This document shows positions 9,168 through 19,211 of a stretch of DNA of 64,000 bases, in pieces. Both the position numbers and the translations under genes were made by a program. The stretch lies in the NCBI RefSeq assembly GCF_000332075.2, contig NZ_ALVU02000001.1, positions 186,001 to 250,000 on the forward strand, given 5' to 3'. The stretch is from Synechocystis sp. PCC 7509. GTDB taxonomy: Bacteria > Cyanobacteriota > Cyanobacteriia > Cyanobacteriales > Chroococcidiopsidaceae. Below the pieces are notes generated by a model. That model was not told the DNA's origin and did not search any database. It worked only from the letters and a program-made list of their open reading frames with translations. The number at the start of each line of letters is the position of its first letter. Positions within the stretch are counted from its first letter, which is position 1.

Positions 9168-9411
9168 GGAAGAATTTACATTACAATTGCATCCCCGTCC
9201 TCAAGAGCAAGTGTCTCTTGAGATGCCAATAGATACATTAGAATCTCTCAAAAAAGTAGCTGCTAGTCGAGATATGTCTTGGGAGGCGTTGCTCAAATTT
9301 TATATCGGACAAGGACTACGAAAAGATTTAGCCAAACTATTTTCCGATCGCTTACTAGAAGCAACAGCCCAGCAAGAAGGGTCTTTACCACATCCTAAAG
9401 CTCTAGAATGA
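9139..9411 (+). CDS. Ribbon-helix-helix (CopG-type) antitoxin partner of BrnT
   Basis: A 90-residue protein whose middle, QVSLEMPIDTLESLKKVAA followed by a helix with SWEALLKFYIGQGLR, fits a ribbon-helix-helix DNA-binding fold. It overlaps the BrnT gene by 29 bases and should neutralise that toxin and repress the operon. It differs from classical BrnA, which is more basic at the start. A second in-frame ATG at 9154 could be the true start; neither has a clear ribosome site, as expected for a translationally coupled gene. Confidence 0.75.
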   Translation: MKRNFMNKAEEEFTLQLHPRPQEQVSLEMPIDTLESLKKVAASRDMSWEALLKFYIGQGLRKDLAKLFSDRLLEATAQQEGSLPHPKALE

Positions 9412-9437
9412 CGGATGCCGTGACTTCTACAAGTACC

Positions 9438-10745
9438 TTAGCCTTTGTACATAATCTCATTACGCCTTGCTTCACCCAATGGCTGAGAGTTACTGTCTTG
9501 AAGGCGAGGAGTTAAAGCCGCCGGGACAACGGGGGCAACTTGTAACTGTTTTAAGAGATTTTGCAGTAATCGATCTTGCTCGTTGCGGAAGCGTTCAATA
9601 GCCGAGCCACGATTGATAATTGCAAACCATACCAAACCGCGATCGCGCGTTGGCATTACTCCAGCTAAAGCACTAACATCGTTGAGCGTACCCGTTTTGA
9701 TTACTGTATTTAAAGGGATTTGGCGAGTTAATAACGTACCTCGGCGATCGCGTCCCGATACTGGAAATAAGTCTGCAACCGTTAGCTGGTAGGGTGATAA
9801 CCGCTTTTGGATGCTCATTAACATCGCACACGCCGCCCTAGGGGAAATACGATTTTCTACCCCCAATCCCGAACCATTAACTAGCTGAATTTCTGCCAAT
9901 GGTACGTTAGCCGCCGTTGCTGCTTTTTGTTGGACAACTTGCGCTCCTCCCAGCAAATAAGCCAACATTTCCGACATTTCGTTATTGCTATAAACATTCA
10001 TTTCTTTAAGAATTTGCGAGAGTAGCAAAGAACGATGGCGTACTAATAATATTTGCTTGGGGTTAACTATCTGCGATTGTTGTACCGTCCCCGAAATCAC
10101 AATTTGAGGACGAATCGTTCCGGGGGCTAAAGTTAAATACTGATTTTCTACAGTGTTTGACCAATTAGCAGCATTGAAGGCTTGTTTTAACAATTCACCA
10201 GATGCTACAGGATTGAAGTTGTAATTCATGGCAAAAGTGCCGGTAATTATCAAGTTTCCTTGTACGCGATTGATACCCATAGATTGCAGAGTATTACCAA
10301 GGGCGATCGCTTCTTCCCACACAAACAAAGGATCGCCGTTACCTTGAACGATTAAATCTCCTTGTAATACGCCCTTAGAAATTGTCCCGTTGGTGCTAAC
10401 AGTGGTGTCAAATTGATAATTTGCGCCCCAGGTACTTAAAGCAGCTATTGAAGTCGCAATTTTGGTTAAAGAAGCCGCAGGTATTGGTACTGTGCCTTGA
10501 TGGTTGGCTAGTAAGACGGGCCCTGATTGTATCCATACGCCTTGATTGGCTTCTACTCCTAGAGTTTGGAGCGATTTTAAATACTGCTGTACGGTTATTG
10601 AGGCAACGGGAGAGCGATCGGGCGCTAAAACTAAACTAGGACTACTTTGCCACAACAAAACTTCCAAGGGATCGACCGTCGCCACCTTTACCCCCGCCTT
10701 GTCTAGCCATAAAGAAACTAATCCCGATCCAAATAATTGCAGCAT
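9438..10745 (-). CDS. dacB: D-alanyl-D-alanine carboxypeptidase/endopeptidase, PBP4 (peptidase S13)
   Basis: A penicillin-binding protein that trims or cross-cuts peptidoglycan peptides in the periplasm. Its 435 residues contain the three serine-acyltransferase motifs in order: ASLTKIA (SxxK, near residue 90), YSNNEMSE (SxN, near residue 253) and IKTGTLND (KTG, near residue 360). This is the S13 arrangement, with a large insert between motifs one and two. A short N-terminal hydrophobic segment is present but weak. It ends 26 bp from the BrnT antitoxin gene, convergent. An amidase at the window start works on the same polymer, but the genes are not linked. Confidence 0.9.
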   Translation of the reverse strand: MLQLFGSGLVSLWLDKAGVKVATVDPLEVLLWQSSPSLVLAPDRSPVASITVQQYLKSLQTLGVEANQGVWIQSGPVLLANHQGTVPIPAASLTKIATSIAALSTWGANYQFDTTVSTNGTISKGVLQGDLIVQGNGDPLFVWEEAIALGNTLQSMGINRVQGNLIITGTFAMNYNFNPVASGELLKQAFNAANWSNTVENQYLTLAPGTIRPQIVISGTVQQSQIVNPKQILLVRHRSLLLSQILKEMNVYSNNEMSEMLAYLLGGAQVVQQKAATAANVPLAEIQLVNGSGLGVENRISPRAACAMLMSIQKRLSPYQLTVADLFPVSGRDRRGTLLTRQIPLNTVIKTGTLNDVSALAGVMPTRDRGLVWFAIINRGSAIERFRNEQDRLLQNLLKQLQVAPVVPAALTPRLQDSNSQPLGEARRNEIMYKG

Positions 10746-10915
10746 GAAAATATTTGCCTATTTACTATAAAGAGCGCTTTTAACACGGATATCCGCGCCT
10801 TTCACCTGATTTATTTGCCAAATACTTTTCTAATGTCTCACTAAATAACCGTAAGATTGCGAGTTTGGGGGAAAGCATCTGGTAAAATTTTGAAGGTTTC
10901 TAGAAATTTTAATCA

Positions 10916-11965
10916 ATGGGAGCTACTCGCGCACGGATCGCAATTGATGCCATGGGTGGGGATCATGCCCCCGCCGAAATTATTACAGGGGCGCTGCGAG
11001 CAAGGGAAGAATTAGATGTGGAAATTTTGTTGGTGGGCGACCCCCAGCAAATTAAAGCGCACTTACCGCAGCAAACCAATTTTGGGCAGTTAGAAATTGT
11101 TCCGGCGGAAGGAACAATCGAAATGCATGAGGAGCCTTTAAGCGGCATTAAACGCAAACCCAAGGCTTCAATCAATGTCGCAATGGATTTAGTTAAGCAG
11201 AAACGAGCCGACGCGGTAGTTTCCGCCGGACACTCTGGGGCAGCTATGGCAGCCGGATTGTTGCGCTTAGGACGATTGAAAGGTATTGACCGCCCAGCTA
11301 TTGGCGCGGTGCTGCCGACAATTGCCAGTAAGCCCGTGATAATTTTAGATGTTGGGGCAAATGTAGACTGTCGCCCAAAATTTTTAGAACAGTTTGCCAT
11401 TATGGGTTCGGTTTACAGTCAGTATGTACTCGGTGTTAACGATCCCAAAGTCGGACTACTAAATATTGGGGAAGAAGCTTGTAAGGGTAATGATTTGGCA
11501 CTTCGGACTTACGAATTGCTAGAAAAAAATCCCCAAGTTTCTTTTATTGGCAACGCGGAAGGACGCGACGTACTTTCGGGGCGTTTTGATGTGATTGTCT
11601 GCGACGGATTTACCGGAAACGTGCTGCTAAAATTTGCCGAAGCTGTAGGGGAAGTAATGCTGCAAATTTTGCGGGAAGAATTACCCCAAGGCTTGCACGG
11701 ACAAATTGGCACAGCAATTTTAAAACCTAATTTAAAGCGGATCAAACAGCGTGTAGACCATGCCGAACATGGAGGCGGGCTGTTGCTGGGAGTTGCAGGG
11801 ATCTGTATTATCAGTCACGGTAGTTCTCAAGCACCGTCGGTTTTTAATGCAATTCGACTGGCAAAAGAAGCGATCGATCATCAAGTTTTAGAACATATCT
11901 CGTCTCAAAATGGTAGCAAAAAGCAATCGGCAACTAGCAGTAGTGAAGCCAATAGTGATGAGTAA
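10916..11965 (+). CDS. plsX: Phosphate acyltransferase PlsX
   Basis: Makes acyl-phosphate from acyl-ACP and inorganic phosphate, the first committed step of phospholipid synthesis in the PlsX/PlsY route. The 349-residue protein opens with RIAIDAMGGDHAP, contains SAGHSGAAMAAGLLRLGR and ends with HAEHGGGLLLGVAG, all hallmark PlsX segments. It starts the cluster plsX-fabH-fabD-plsC, which couples fatty-acid initiation with glycerolipid assembly. The last 20 residues are a Ser/Gln-rich tail of no clear role. Confidence 0.97.
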   Translation: MGATRARIAIDAMGGDHAPAEIITGALRAREELDVEILLVGDPQQIKAHLPQQTNFGQLEIVPAEGTIEMHEEPLSGIKRKPKASINVAMDLVKQKRADAVVSAGHSGAAMAAGLLRLGRLKGIDRPAIGAVLPTIASKPVIILDVGANVDCRPKFLEQFAIMGSVYSQYVLGVNDPKVGLLNIGEEACKGNDLALRTYELLEKNPQVSFIGNAEGRDVLSGRFDVIVCDGFTGNVLLKFAEAVGEVMLQILREELPQGLHGQIGTAILKPNLKRIKQRVDHAEHGGGLLLGVAGICIISHGSSQAPSVFNAIRLAKEAIDHQVLEHISSQNGSKKQSATSSSEANSDE

Positions 11966-12021
11966 GGTGTAAAACAAATTTATCCTCTTGTATACAGTTG
12001 GCTCACTATTGGAGAATAATT

Positions 12022-13014
12022 TTGCAAAATTTAGGCGTAGCAATTACGGGAAGTGGCTCGGCGTTGCCAGCAAACTGCTTAGATAATGAAACTTTAAGCA
12101 AGTTAGTTGACACCTCTGACGAATGGATAGCCTCGCGCACGGGAATTAGACAAAGGCGACTAGCTAATTCTTCCCAATCGGTTAGCGAAATTGCTTCTAT
12201 TGCGGCAAAAGACGCGATCGCAATGGCAGGAATTTCCCCCTTAGACATTGATTTAATTATTTTGGCAACTTCCACCGCCGACGATTTATTTGGCAGCGCG
12301 TGTCAAATTCAAACTCAAATCGGGGCAACTAACGCCGTCGCTTTTGACCTCACGGCGGCTTGCTCTGGCTTTGTATTTGGGCTAGTTACGGCGGCTCAGT
12401 TTATTAGAACAGGAGTTTATCAAAACGTTGTTTTAATTGGCGGCGATATTTTGTCGCGCTGGGTAGATTGGCAAGATCGCAGCACTTGCGTTTTGTTTGG
12501 CGATGGGGCGGGGGCGGTGGTGATTCAAGCAACAGAAAGCGATCGCCTGTTAGGATTTGAAATTAGAAGCGATGGTACGCAAAACAACTGTCTAAATTTG
12601 TCCTATAGCCCCGAATCTCAGCCCCTTACCCCCGGTATTGAGGTCGGCAAAGGCAACTTTAAGCCGATTACTATGAATGGTAAGGAAGTTTATCGCTTCG
12701 CCGTCCAGCGCGTTCCAGAAGTCATTGATAAGGCTTTATTTCGAGCTAATATCACTACAGAGCAAGTAGATTGGTTAATACTGCATCAAGCAAATCAACG
12801 GATTCTCGATGCTGTAGCTCAAAGGCTAAATATTCCCAGCCATAAAGTAATTAGCAATCTTGCGAGTTACGGCAACACCTCCGCCGCTTCGATTCCCATA
12901 GCTTTAGATGAAGCCGTGCGTAATGGGCAAATTAAAACTGGCGATACTATTGTTGCTTCGGGTTTTGGCGCTGGTTTAACTTGGGGAGCGGCGATTTTTA
13001 AATGGGGAATTTGA
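12022..13014 (+). CDS. fabH: 3-oxoacyl-ACP synthase III
   Basis: Condenses acetyl-CoA with malonyl-ACP to start fatty-acid elongation. Catalytic residues are visible: Cys in TAACSGFVFG, His in LHQANQRI and Asn in ASYGNTSAAS. The GVAITGSGSALP opening and DEWIASRTGIRQR segment are typical. The start is set at TTG 12022, because GGAGA at 12011-12015 lies six bases upstream and the protein then has the usual N-terminus. A longer frame from TTG 11998 is less likely. It lies 56 bp after plsX. Confidence 0.96.
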   Translation: MQNLGVAITGSGSALPANCLDNETLSKLVDTSDEWIASRTGIRQRRLANSSQSVSEIASIAAKDAIAMAGISPLDIDLIILATSTADDLFGSACQIQTQIGATNAVAFDLTAACSGFVFGLVTAAQFIRTGVYQNVVLIGGDILSRWVDWQDRSTCVLFGDGAGAVVIQATESDRLLGFEIRSDGTQNNCLNLSYSPESQPLTPGIEVGKGNFKPITMNGKEVYRFAVQRVPEVIDKALFRANITTEQVDWLILHQANQRILDAVAQRLNIPSHKVISNLASYGNTSAASIPIALDEAVRNGQIKTGDTIVASGFGAGLTWGAAIFKWGI

Positions 13015-13048
13015 GCATCTACATATTACAAAATTTACAATTTTTCCA

Positions 13049-13939
13049 ATGACTAAAACGGCGTGGATATTTTCAGGACAAGGTTCGCAAGCAGTTGGTA
13101 TGGGCAGCGATTTATTAACATCTTCTAGTGCTGCATCCGAAAAATTGGCACAAGCAGAGGAGATTTTGGGTTGGTCTGTACCAGAAATTTGTCAGCATCC
13201 AGAAGACAAAGTATCGCGCACGTTGTACACCCAGCCTAGTTTGTATGTAATTGAAAGCATTTTAGCGGATGCTTTAAAAGAGCGCGGTTTTACGCCGGCT
13301 TTAGTTGCTGGTCATAGTTTAGGAGAATATACAGCCCTTTATGTTGCGGGGGTTTTTGATTGGGCGACGGGATTGCGTTTAGTCAAAGCTAGAGCCGAAC
13401 TTATGGACAACGCGGCAGGGGGTAAAATGGTGGCGTTAATTGGTTTTGATCGCCAACAGTTACAGGAGAAAATCGCCCAAACTCCTGATGTAGTTTTAGC
13501 TAATGATAATAGTGAGGCTCAAGTAGTAATTTCTGGAACTCCTGAAGGGGTGGAAACGTTACTATCTCAAATTAAAGTCAAACGCGCTGTTCCCCTGAAT
13601 GTATCAGGAGCATTTCATTCTCCTTTAATGGCTCAAGCGGCTAGTCAATTTCAAGAGATTTTAGCTCCCATACAATTTAATAACGCCACGATTCCGGTAA
13701 TGTCTAATGTAGACCCCATACCCTCTACAGACGCGGAGATTTTGAAAGAGCGGTTAATTAAACAAATGACGGGTTCTGTACGCTGGCGAGAAATTTCTGA
13801 GCAATTGCTAACTGAAGGAATAGAGAAAGTTGTGGAGATTGGACATGGTACGGTTTTAACTGGGTTAATTAAACGTACCTGTCCGACTTTAAAGTTAGAA
13901 AATATTAGTAGTGCCGAAATGGTACTCAACGCTGAGTAA
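13049..13939 (+). CDS. fabD: Malonyl-CoA:ACP transacylase
   Basis: Transfers malonyl from CoA to acyl-carrier protein, supplying the extender for fatty-acid synthesis. The 296-residue protein has FSGQGSQAVGMG at the start, the nucleophile in GHSLGEYTAL (Ser near 90), the arginine-containing segment VKARAELM and GAFHSPLM with the catalytic His near 200. It lies 34 bp after fabH and 12 bp before plsC, a tight same-strand cluster. Confidence 0.96.
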   Translation: MTKTAWIFSGQGSQAVGMGSDLLTSSSAASEKLAQAEEILGWSVPEICQHPEDKVSRTLYTQPSLYVIESILADALKERGFTPALVAGHSLGEYTALYVAGVFDWATGLRLVKARAELMDNAAGGKMVALIGFDRQQLQEKIAQTPDVVLANDNSEAQVVISGTPEGVETLLSQIKVKRAVPLNVSGAFHSPLMAQAASQFQEILAPIQFNNATIPVMSNVDPIPSTDAEILKERLIKQMTGSVRWREISEQLLTEGIEKVVEIGHGTVLTGLIKRTCPTLKLENISSAEMVLNAE

Positions 13940-13951
13940 TAGTGTTACAAA

Positions 13952-14590
13952 ATGGGCAGAAGCCGCGAACCGTCAATTAGTTTGTTCCTTTATCACTTAT
14001 TTAAGTGGTCAATGGTCAGCCCTACATTGCACCTCTATCTAAGAGGGCGCGTATATGGTGTGGAAAATGTGCCTAAGCAAGGTTCAGTGGTAGTTGTCAG
14101 CAATCATGCTAGTTACTTTGACCCGCCGTTGCTTTCTTGCGCTGTAGGTCGCCCTGTGGCTTACATGGCAAAGGAAGAACTATTTAAGATTCCCCTTTTG
14201 GGTAAAGCAATAAAATTATACGGTGCTTATCCTGTAAGTCGAGGAACAAGCGATCGCGCTGCGATTCGTGCGGCATTGCAATCCTTAGAAAATGGCTGGG
14301 CTACAGGGGTTTTTTTAGAAGGCGCTCGTACCCCTGATGGCAAAATTAACGATCCTAAACTGGGCGCGGCTTTAATTGCTGCCAAAGCCCAAGCGCCAAT
14401 TTTACCCGTTAGTTTGTGGGGAACTCAAGGGGTTTTAATCAAGGGGTCAGCAATTCCGCGCCCAGTTCCCATTACGATTAGAATTGGTCAACTAATTGCG
14501 CCGCCAACTTCCACAAATCGCCAACAATTACAAGCTACTACCCAGGAATGTGCGATCGCAATTCAAACACTTCACGACCTGGGGCGCTGA
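13952..14590 (+). CDS. plsC: 1-acyl-sn-glycerol-3-phosphate acyltransferase
   Basis: Adds the second acyl chain to lysophosphatidate at the cytoplasmic membrane, making phosphatidate. The 212-residue protein has SNHASYFDPP (NHx4D) near residue 50 and GVFLEGARTPDG (block III, with Leu-Glu-Gly in place of Pro-Glu-Gly) near residue 117. Its place directly after fabD and in the same operon as plsX supports the housekeeping assignment over the more divergent paralogue at 4154-4906. Confidence 0.92.
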   Translation: MGRSREPSISLFLYHLFKWSMVSPTLHLYLRGRVYGVENVPKQGSVVVVSNHASYFDPPLLSCAVGRPVAYMAKEELFKIPLLGKAIKLYGAYPVSRGTSDRAAIRAALQSLENGWATGVFLEGARTPDGKINDPKLGAALIAAKAQAPILPVSLWGTQGVLIKGSAIPRPVPITIRIGQLIAPPTSTNRQQLQATTQECAIAIQTLHDLGR

Positions 14591-14730
14591 TTATTTAGTA
14601 ATTCGGTAATAACAATATCATTAACCGTAGAAGTTAATTTACCCAGCTTATTAGAGATCAACTTAACCATCTCGCTAGGGACTGCAACACCTCCGGTTTA
14701 ATTCCCAAGGGTCGCAGTCCTCGCCTAGCG

Positions 14731-15249
14731 TCAATTTTCAACAACGTTATATTGCAAGACGCTACTACCTGATGGCAAAGAACATTCGAGTTGATAGGGT
14801 CGCCCTGACTGTGTGGAGGAAGCCGCAAGCTGAATAACAAGTGTGCTAGTTCCTGCACCACTCAAACTCTTTGCCTGATAGTCAAAATACCCTCCATCAG
14901 AATTTATTGATTCAAGCCAGCAAGTAGTAGTTACATTTTTGGTGTTTTTTACGCGAATATAAGCTTTAGGACCAATGGTGCTGCTATTAAGAACGTCTCG
15001 AACAATAGGGCAAACAACGTAATTTATAGTTTGAGAACTACTGGTATTTAAGGCTCTACCTGCATACTTGTCTAAGAGGGCAGCGCCAACACTGCTAGTA
15101 GCATCACATATACTACCGGGGTAAGTGTGCTGCTCCGAAGCATAGGCTGAGGCTGAAAATACTATAGTAGACATCAATGTCACGCCAAGAGTAGCGATCG
15201 CATTTATCTGTGTTCTAGTAACACTGTTTCTGTTTGAATGAATAGTCAT
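14731..15249 (-). CDS. Small secreted protein of unknown function
   Basis: A 172-residue exported protein with a signal peptide (hydrophobic core ATLGVTLMSTIVFS, probable cut after ASA near residue 38). The mature part contains YPGSICDATS near its start, VVCPIVRD in the middle, then CWLESIN and LECSLPSGS: four spaced cysteines that could form two disulfides, in a beta-rich domain. Similar YPGsxC...CPivRD proteins are known to me from several proteobacterial groups, with no assigned function. No neighbours suggest a role; it lies alone after the lipid cluster, convergent with plsC. Confidence 0.7.
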   Translation of the reverse strand: MTIHSNRNSVTRTQINAIATLGVTLMSTIVFSASAYASEQHTYPGSICDATSSVGAALLDKYAGRALNTSSSQTINYVVCPIVRDVLNSSTIGPKAYIRVKNTKNVTTTCWLESINSDGGYFDYQAKSLSGAGTSTLVIQLAASSTQSGRPYQLECSLPSGSSVLQYNVVEN

Positions 15250-15759
15250 TGTTTTATTTTGAGTTGGTTGTGAGTTTGCGAATTAAGCTTGATGTGGTTA
15301 TTAAGTTTTTAGTAGGTATTGCGATCGCCGTAACCGCTTTAGACTTACATTTATTAGCGTATGGCGGGGTTTTGTATTTGTCGTTACAGAAAATCTCTGC
15401 ATTTAGCTAGCACTGAAACTCAGAAAAACTCAGCTTAACTAGCGTGAGTTTCTGCACTAAGCGTTTAGACAGTTTCCTAAGATGCTGTTTTTGAATAAAT
15501 CCGATATCCGCGAAAAGCGACCTTACTAAAGATAGGAAAGGCGTTTTTTTATGTGCAACGAGAGGTCTTTTAAGGCACAGAATCACAAAAGGGTATAAAT
15601 GAAAACAAGTTCTTGATTCTCGCAAAGCTGATTTTGCCTTCAACTTTTGTCAGAATCTGAATCAAAAAATATACCGAATGAGAGTAGACTTTGCACTTAA
15701 CTTATTTGTAGCCTTGATTTTGGCTTCCACAAGCCATACCAGACAGATTAGGTTCAAAT
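15250..15759. other. Intergenic stretch, no recognised gene
   Basis: 510 bases between a secreted-protein gene and an AI-2E family transporter gene, divergently read. A 78-codon minus-strand frame at 15407-15643 has no recognisable similarity, many Lys/Arg/Leu residues and no ribosome site, and is not called. A T-run follows an A+G-rich patch near 15535-15550. Nothing else is seen apart from presumed promoters for both flanking genes. Confidence 0.4.
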
Positions 15760-16797
15760 ATGAATGAAGTATCTACTAAAGATTTTTGGGACAAATTAAA
15801 TAATTTATTTTTAGTCCGTTTTTTATTATTTTTTCTCTCTGGCTGGGCTTTAGTAACTCTTTTAGCTTACTTTGAAACAGTAATTGTTATTTTTACATCG
15901 GCGGCAATTTTAGCTTTTTTACTTAGCTATCCTGTCCGTTGGTTGCGGCGGTTTTTGCCTCACGGTTTAGCCGTTAGTGTAGTTTTTATCTCTAGTATTT
16001 TGTTACTTGTTGGTCTGACAGCTACTGTCGGTTTAACTATCTTATATCAAGGGCAACAATTAGTTGATAGCGTCACTGCCTTTTTAAATTCTTTAGCGCC
16101 TTTAGTTGGCCAAGCAGAAGAATTTTTGCGCGAGCGCAATTTGCAAGTAAATTTAACCGGAATCGAAGAGCAATTGCGTAATCAAGCTTTAGGATTAATT
16201 GGCTCTAGCTTGGCTACTCTACAAGTCTTTTTGGCTAATTTAGTAACTTTACTTTTAATTGCTGTGGTTGCTTTATTTATGCTATTAGATGGAGAAAGAT
16301 TGTGGGGTTTAGCTTTGAAAGCTGTACCTAGACAACTACGCAATCGTTTTACAACCGTTGTTAAACGCAAGTTTTTAGGCTTTTTTAAAGGGCAAGTGCT
16401 GTTAATGCTATTTTTATCCACTTCTAGCTTTCTAGTATTTTTAGTATTAAAAGTACCTTTTCCCTTAGTGTTAGCCTTAATAGTCGCTGTTTTCGATGCT
16501 ATTCCAGGAATTGGCGCAACTTTGGGAGTTAGTATAATTACTTTAATTGTCTTATCTCAAAATGTATTTTTAGCAGCAAAAGTGTTAATTGCTTGTATTG
16601 TCCTCCAACAAATTCAAGATAACTTAATTTCTCCTAGAATCATGCAAGGATCGTTAAATTTGAATCCGGTAGTTGTATTTTTTGCTTTATTAGTAGGCGC
16701 AAAAATCGCCGGATTGTTAGGAGTATTTATTTCTATCCCAATTGCCGGAGTTTTGGTAACTTTATTTGAAATCGATGAAATGAAAGCCGAAGCCTAA
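15760..16797 (+). CDS. AI-2E family transporter (PerM/YdiK-like permease)
   Basis: A 345-residue integral membrane protein with about seven or eight hydrophobic segments: a pair near residues 20-65, one near 70-95, a soluble central domain of about 60 residues (100-155), and a cluster to the C-terminus. The segment with PFPLVLALIVAVFDAIPGIG is the family signature. Members have been linked to autoinducer-2 export, sodium/proton exchange or envelope functions; the substrate here is unknown. It is followed 47 bp later by a DUF2288 gene on the same strand. Confidence 0.87.
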   Translation: MNEVSTKDFWDKLNNLFLVRFLLFFLSGWALVTLLAYFETVIVIFTSAAILAFLLSYPVRWLRRFLPHGLAVSVVFISSILLLVGLTATVGLTILYQGQQLVDSVTAFLNSLAPLVGQAEEFLRERNLQVNLTGIEEQLRNQALGLIGSSLATLQVFLANLVTLLLIAVVALFMLLDGERLWGLALKAVPRQLRNRFTTVVKRKFLGFFKGQVLLMLFLSTSSFLVFLVLKVPFPLVLALIVAVFDAIPGIGATLGVSIITLIVLSQNVFLAAKVLIACIVLQQIQDNLISPRIMQGSLNLNPVVVFFALLVGAKIAGLLGVFISIPIAGVLVTLFEIDEMKAEA

Positions 16798-16844
16798 CCA
16801 CTCAATAATTTAATATAGATAAGTGGAGTAAATTTATTGATTTT

Positions 16845-17132
16845 ATGGCAGAACTGAGAGCAGAATTAGCAAAAGACCTAGACGAAGCAGCGTGGGAATG
16901 GCTAATTCCTCACGTCAAGCGCGACAGTGTATTAGTAGTAGCAAAGGAATTAAACTTAGTAGAAGTGGGAATTGCGATCGCAAGTGACAATTTAACATCG
17001 GTGCAACACTGGATTAGCGAACAATTAATTCAAAAACCCTCCCAAACTCAGCTAAGTGATTGGAATAGCGACTTGCAAAAGCGGTTTAACACGCTCATCG
17101 TCCAGCCTTACGTTCTCATTCAAGAACCCTAG
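16845..17132 (+). CDS. DUF2288 family protein
   Basis: A 95-residue acidic cytosolic protein of unknown role. The opening with LRAELAKDLDEAAWEWL, then IPHVKRDSVLVV and ALNLVEVG-like text (here ELNLVEVGIAIASDN), matches the DUF2288 family found across cyanobacteria and proteobacteria. It is probably co-transcribed with the transporter upstream and is convergent with the YdcF-like gene, leaving 3 bp between stop codons. Confidence 0.85.
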   Translation: MAELRAELAKDLDEAAWEWLIPHVKRDSVLVVAKELNLVEVGIAIASDNLTSVQHWISEQLIQKPSQTQLSDWNSDLQKRFNTLIVQPYVLIQEP

Positions 17133-17135
17133 TTG

Positions 17136-17753
17136 CTATTTTGATTTAGCTAAGGTCGATCCGGTGTGACCCGTAATAACCCATAACACCGCTCTAACCC
17201 CGTCACGCAGGGCTTTAGAGCGGGTTTCTGGAACTAATTGGGTTGGTACTACTACTGGCTGCAAATCGATACCCCGGCTACCTAAAACAATTTCGCCCAC
17301 AAGACGAGCGCGGCGCATATGGTAGTCGGAAGTAACTACATAAATCCTCTTAATCCCCAGCGCTTGAAAATCATCTACAAGCGTTGTGAAATTAGTTACT
17401 GTATCTTTGGCTTGATAGTCTAAATGCAGGCGTTGAGAACTAATCCCAGTGTTGGCAAATACTCGCGTCACGTACTTTTTATTAGTGCTACCAGAAGAAA
17501 CCCAAATCGGCAAATCTGGGTATTGAAGCGCCAATTTAGCCGCTACTCTCTCGCGCTCTAATTTAGTAGATGAACCACCCAAAACCAAGACAGCTTGAGG
17601 AGTTTCTAAGCTTCTAATTTGCTTATAGCCCATCCATAGCAAAACTGGTAGAGCAAGGGTAAGTAAAAACTTTACAAACTTGCTCTTAAACCGTCTTTTT
17701 TTAACTGATTTGTAATTGTGCCTGCTTTTTAACATAACCTCGCGCTCTAGCAC
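17136..17753 (-). CDS. YdcF/SanA-like DUF218 membrane protein
   Basis: A 205-residue protein with a basic N-terminus, one membrane segment (FLLTLALPVLLWMGY, near residues 28-43) and a DUF218 domain. That domain has AVLVLGGSS near the start, IWVSSGSTN in the middle and YVVTSDYHMRRARL, the conserved histidine/arginine signature. Family members sit in the envelope and have been linked to peptidoglycan or polysaccharide-lipid metabolism and to vancomycin sensitivity; the reaction is not known. An in-frame ATG at 17735 is an equally plausible start. Confidence 0.83.
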   Translation of the reverse strand: MLEREVMLKSRHNYKSVKKRRFKSKFVKFLLTLALPVLLWMGYKQIRSLETPQAVLVLGGSSTKLERERVAAKLALQYPDLPIWVSSGSTNKKYVTRVFANTGISSQRLHLDYQAKDTVTNFTTLVDDFQALGIKRIYVVTSDYHMRRARLVGEIVLGSRGIDLQPVVVPTQLVPETRSKALRDGVRAVLWVITGHTGSTLAKSK

Positions 17754-17778
17754 GACGATCTAGAATAGCAGGCAATGG

Positions 17779-17792
17779 ACGGGACTGGCGCG
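17779..17792 (-). repeat. 14-bp copy of the tRNA-Arg 3' end
   Basis: ACGGGACTGGCGCG here is identical, and in the same orientation, to 17903-17916, which covers the 3' acceptor arm and discriminator base of the neighbouring tRNA-Arg gene. The two copies are 124 bp apart. Duplicated tRNA 3' ends commonly mark integrase attachment sites, but the enclosed segment is tiny and no integrase is seen. Confidence 0.45.
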
Positions 17793-17903
17793 AGTGGAAA
17801 TAAGCTTTCTTGCTTGCCTTGTCCTAATTACTAGAATATGACTAGAAAGTTTACGGCTCTTTAATAATAAACTTTACTGGACAAGGCTTACAGAAAATAT
17901 AAA

Positions 17904-17977
17904 CGGGACTGGCGCGTCTCGAACGCGCGACCTAGCGCTTAGGAGGCGCTCGCTCTATCCAACTGAGCTACAGCCCC
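17904..17977 (-). tRNA. tRNA-Arg, anticodon CCU
   Basis: A 74-nt cloverleaf on the minus strand. The acceptor stem GGGGCTG pairs with CAGTCCC (one G-U). The D arm is GCTC/GAGC, the anticodon stem is AGCGC/GCGCT with loop CTCCTAA giving anticodon CCT (reads AGG), the variable loop is AGGTC, and the T stem is GCGCG/CGCGC with loop TTCGAGA. The discriminator base is G. The CCA end is not encoded. Confidence 0.95.
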
Positions 17978-18027
17978 AATTGTTAAGCATTTACTATTTT
18001 AGCATCATAAAGCTGACAAGCTAATTT

Positions 18028-19125
<1,098 letters not shown>

Positions 19126-19211
19126 TTAAATTAGCTGCTTTTTTTAGTATGAGCGATCGCTTTACGTCTTATATTCTCCAGAGTTAACCGCAACAACCTT
19201 CACTAATTGTT

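Noticed and set aside
15407-15643. 78-codon minus-strand frame
   Set aside because: No family similarity, no ribosome site, composition unlike neighbouring genes.
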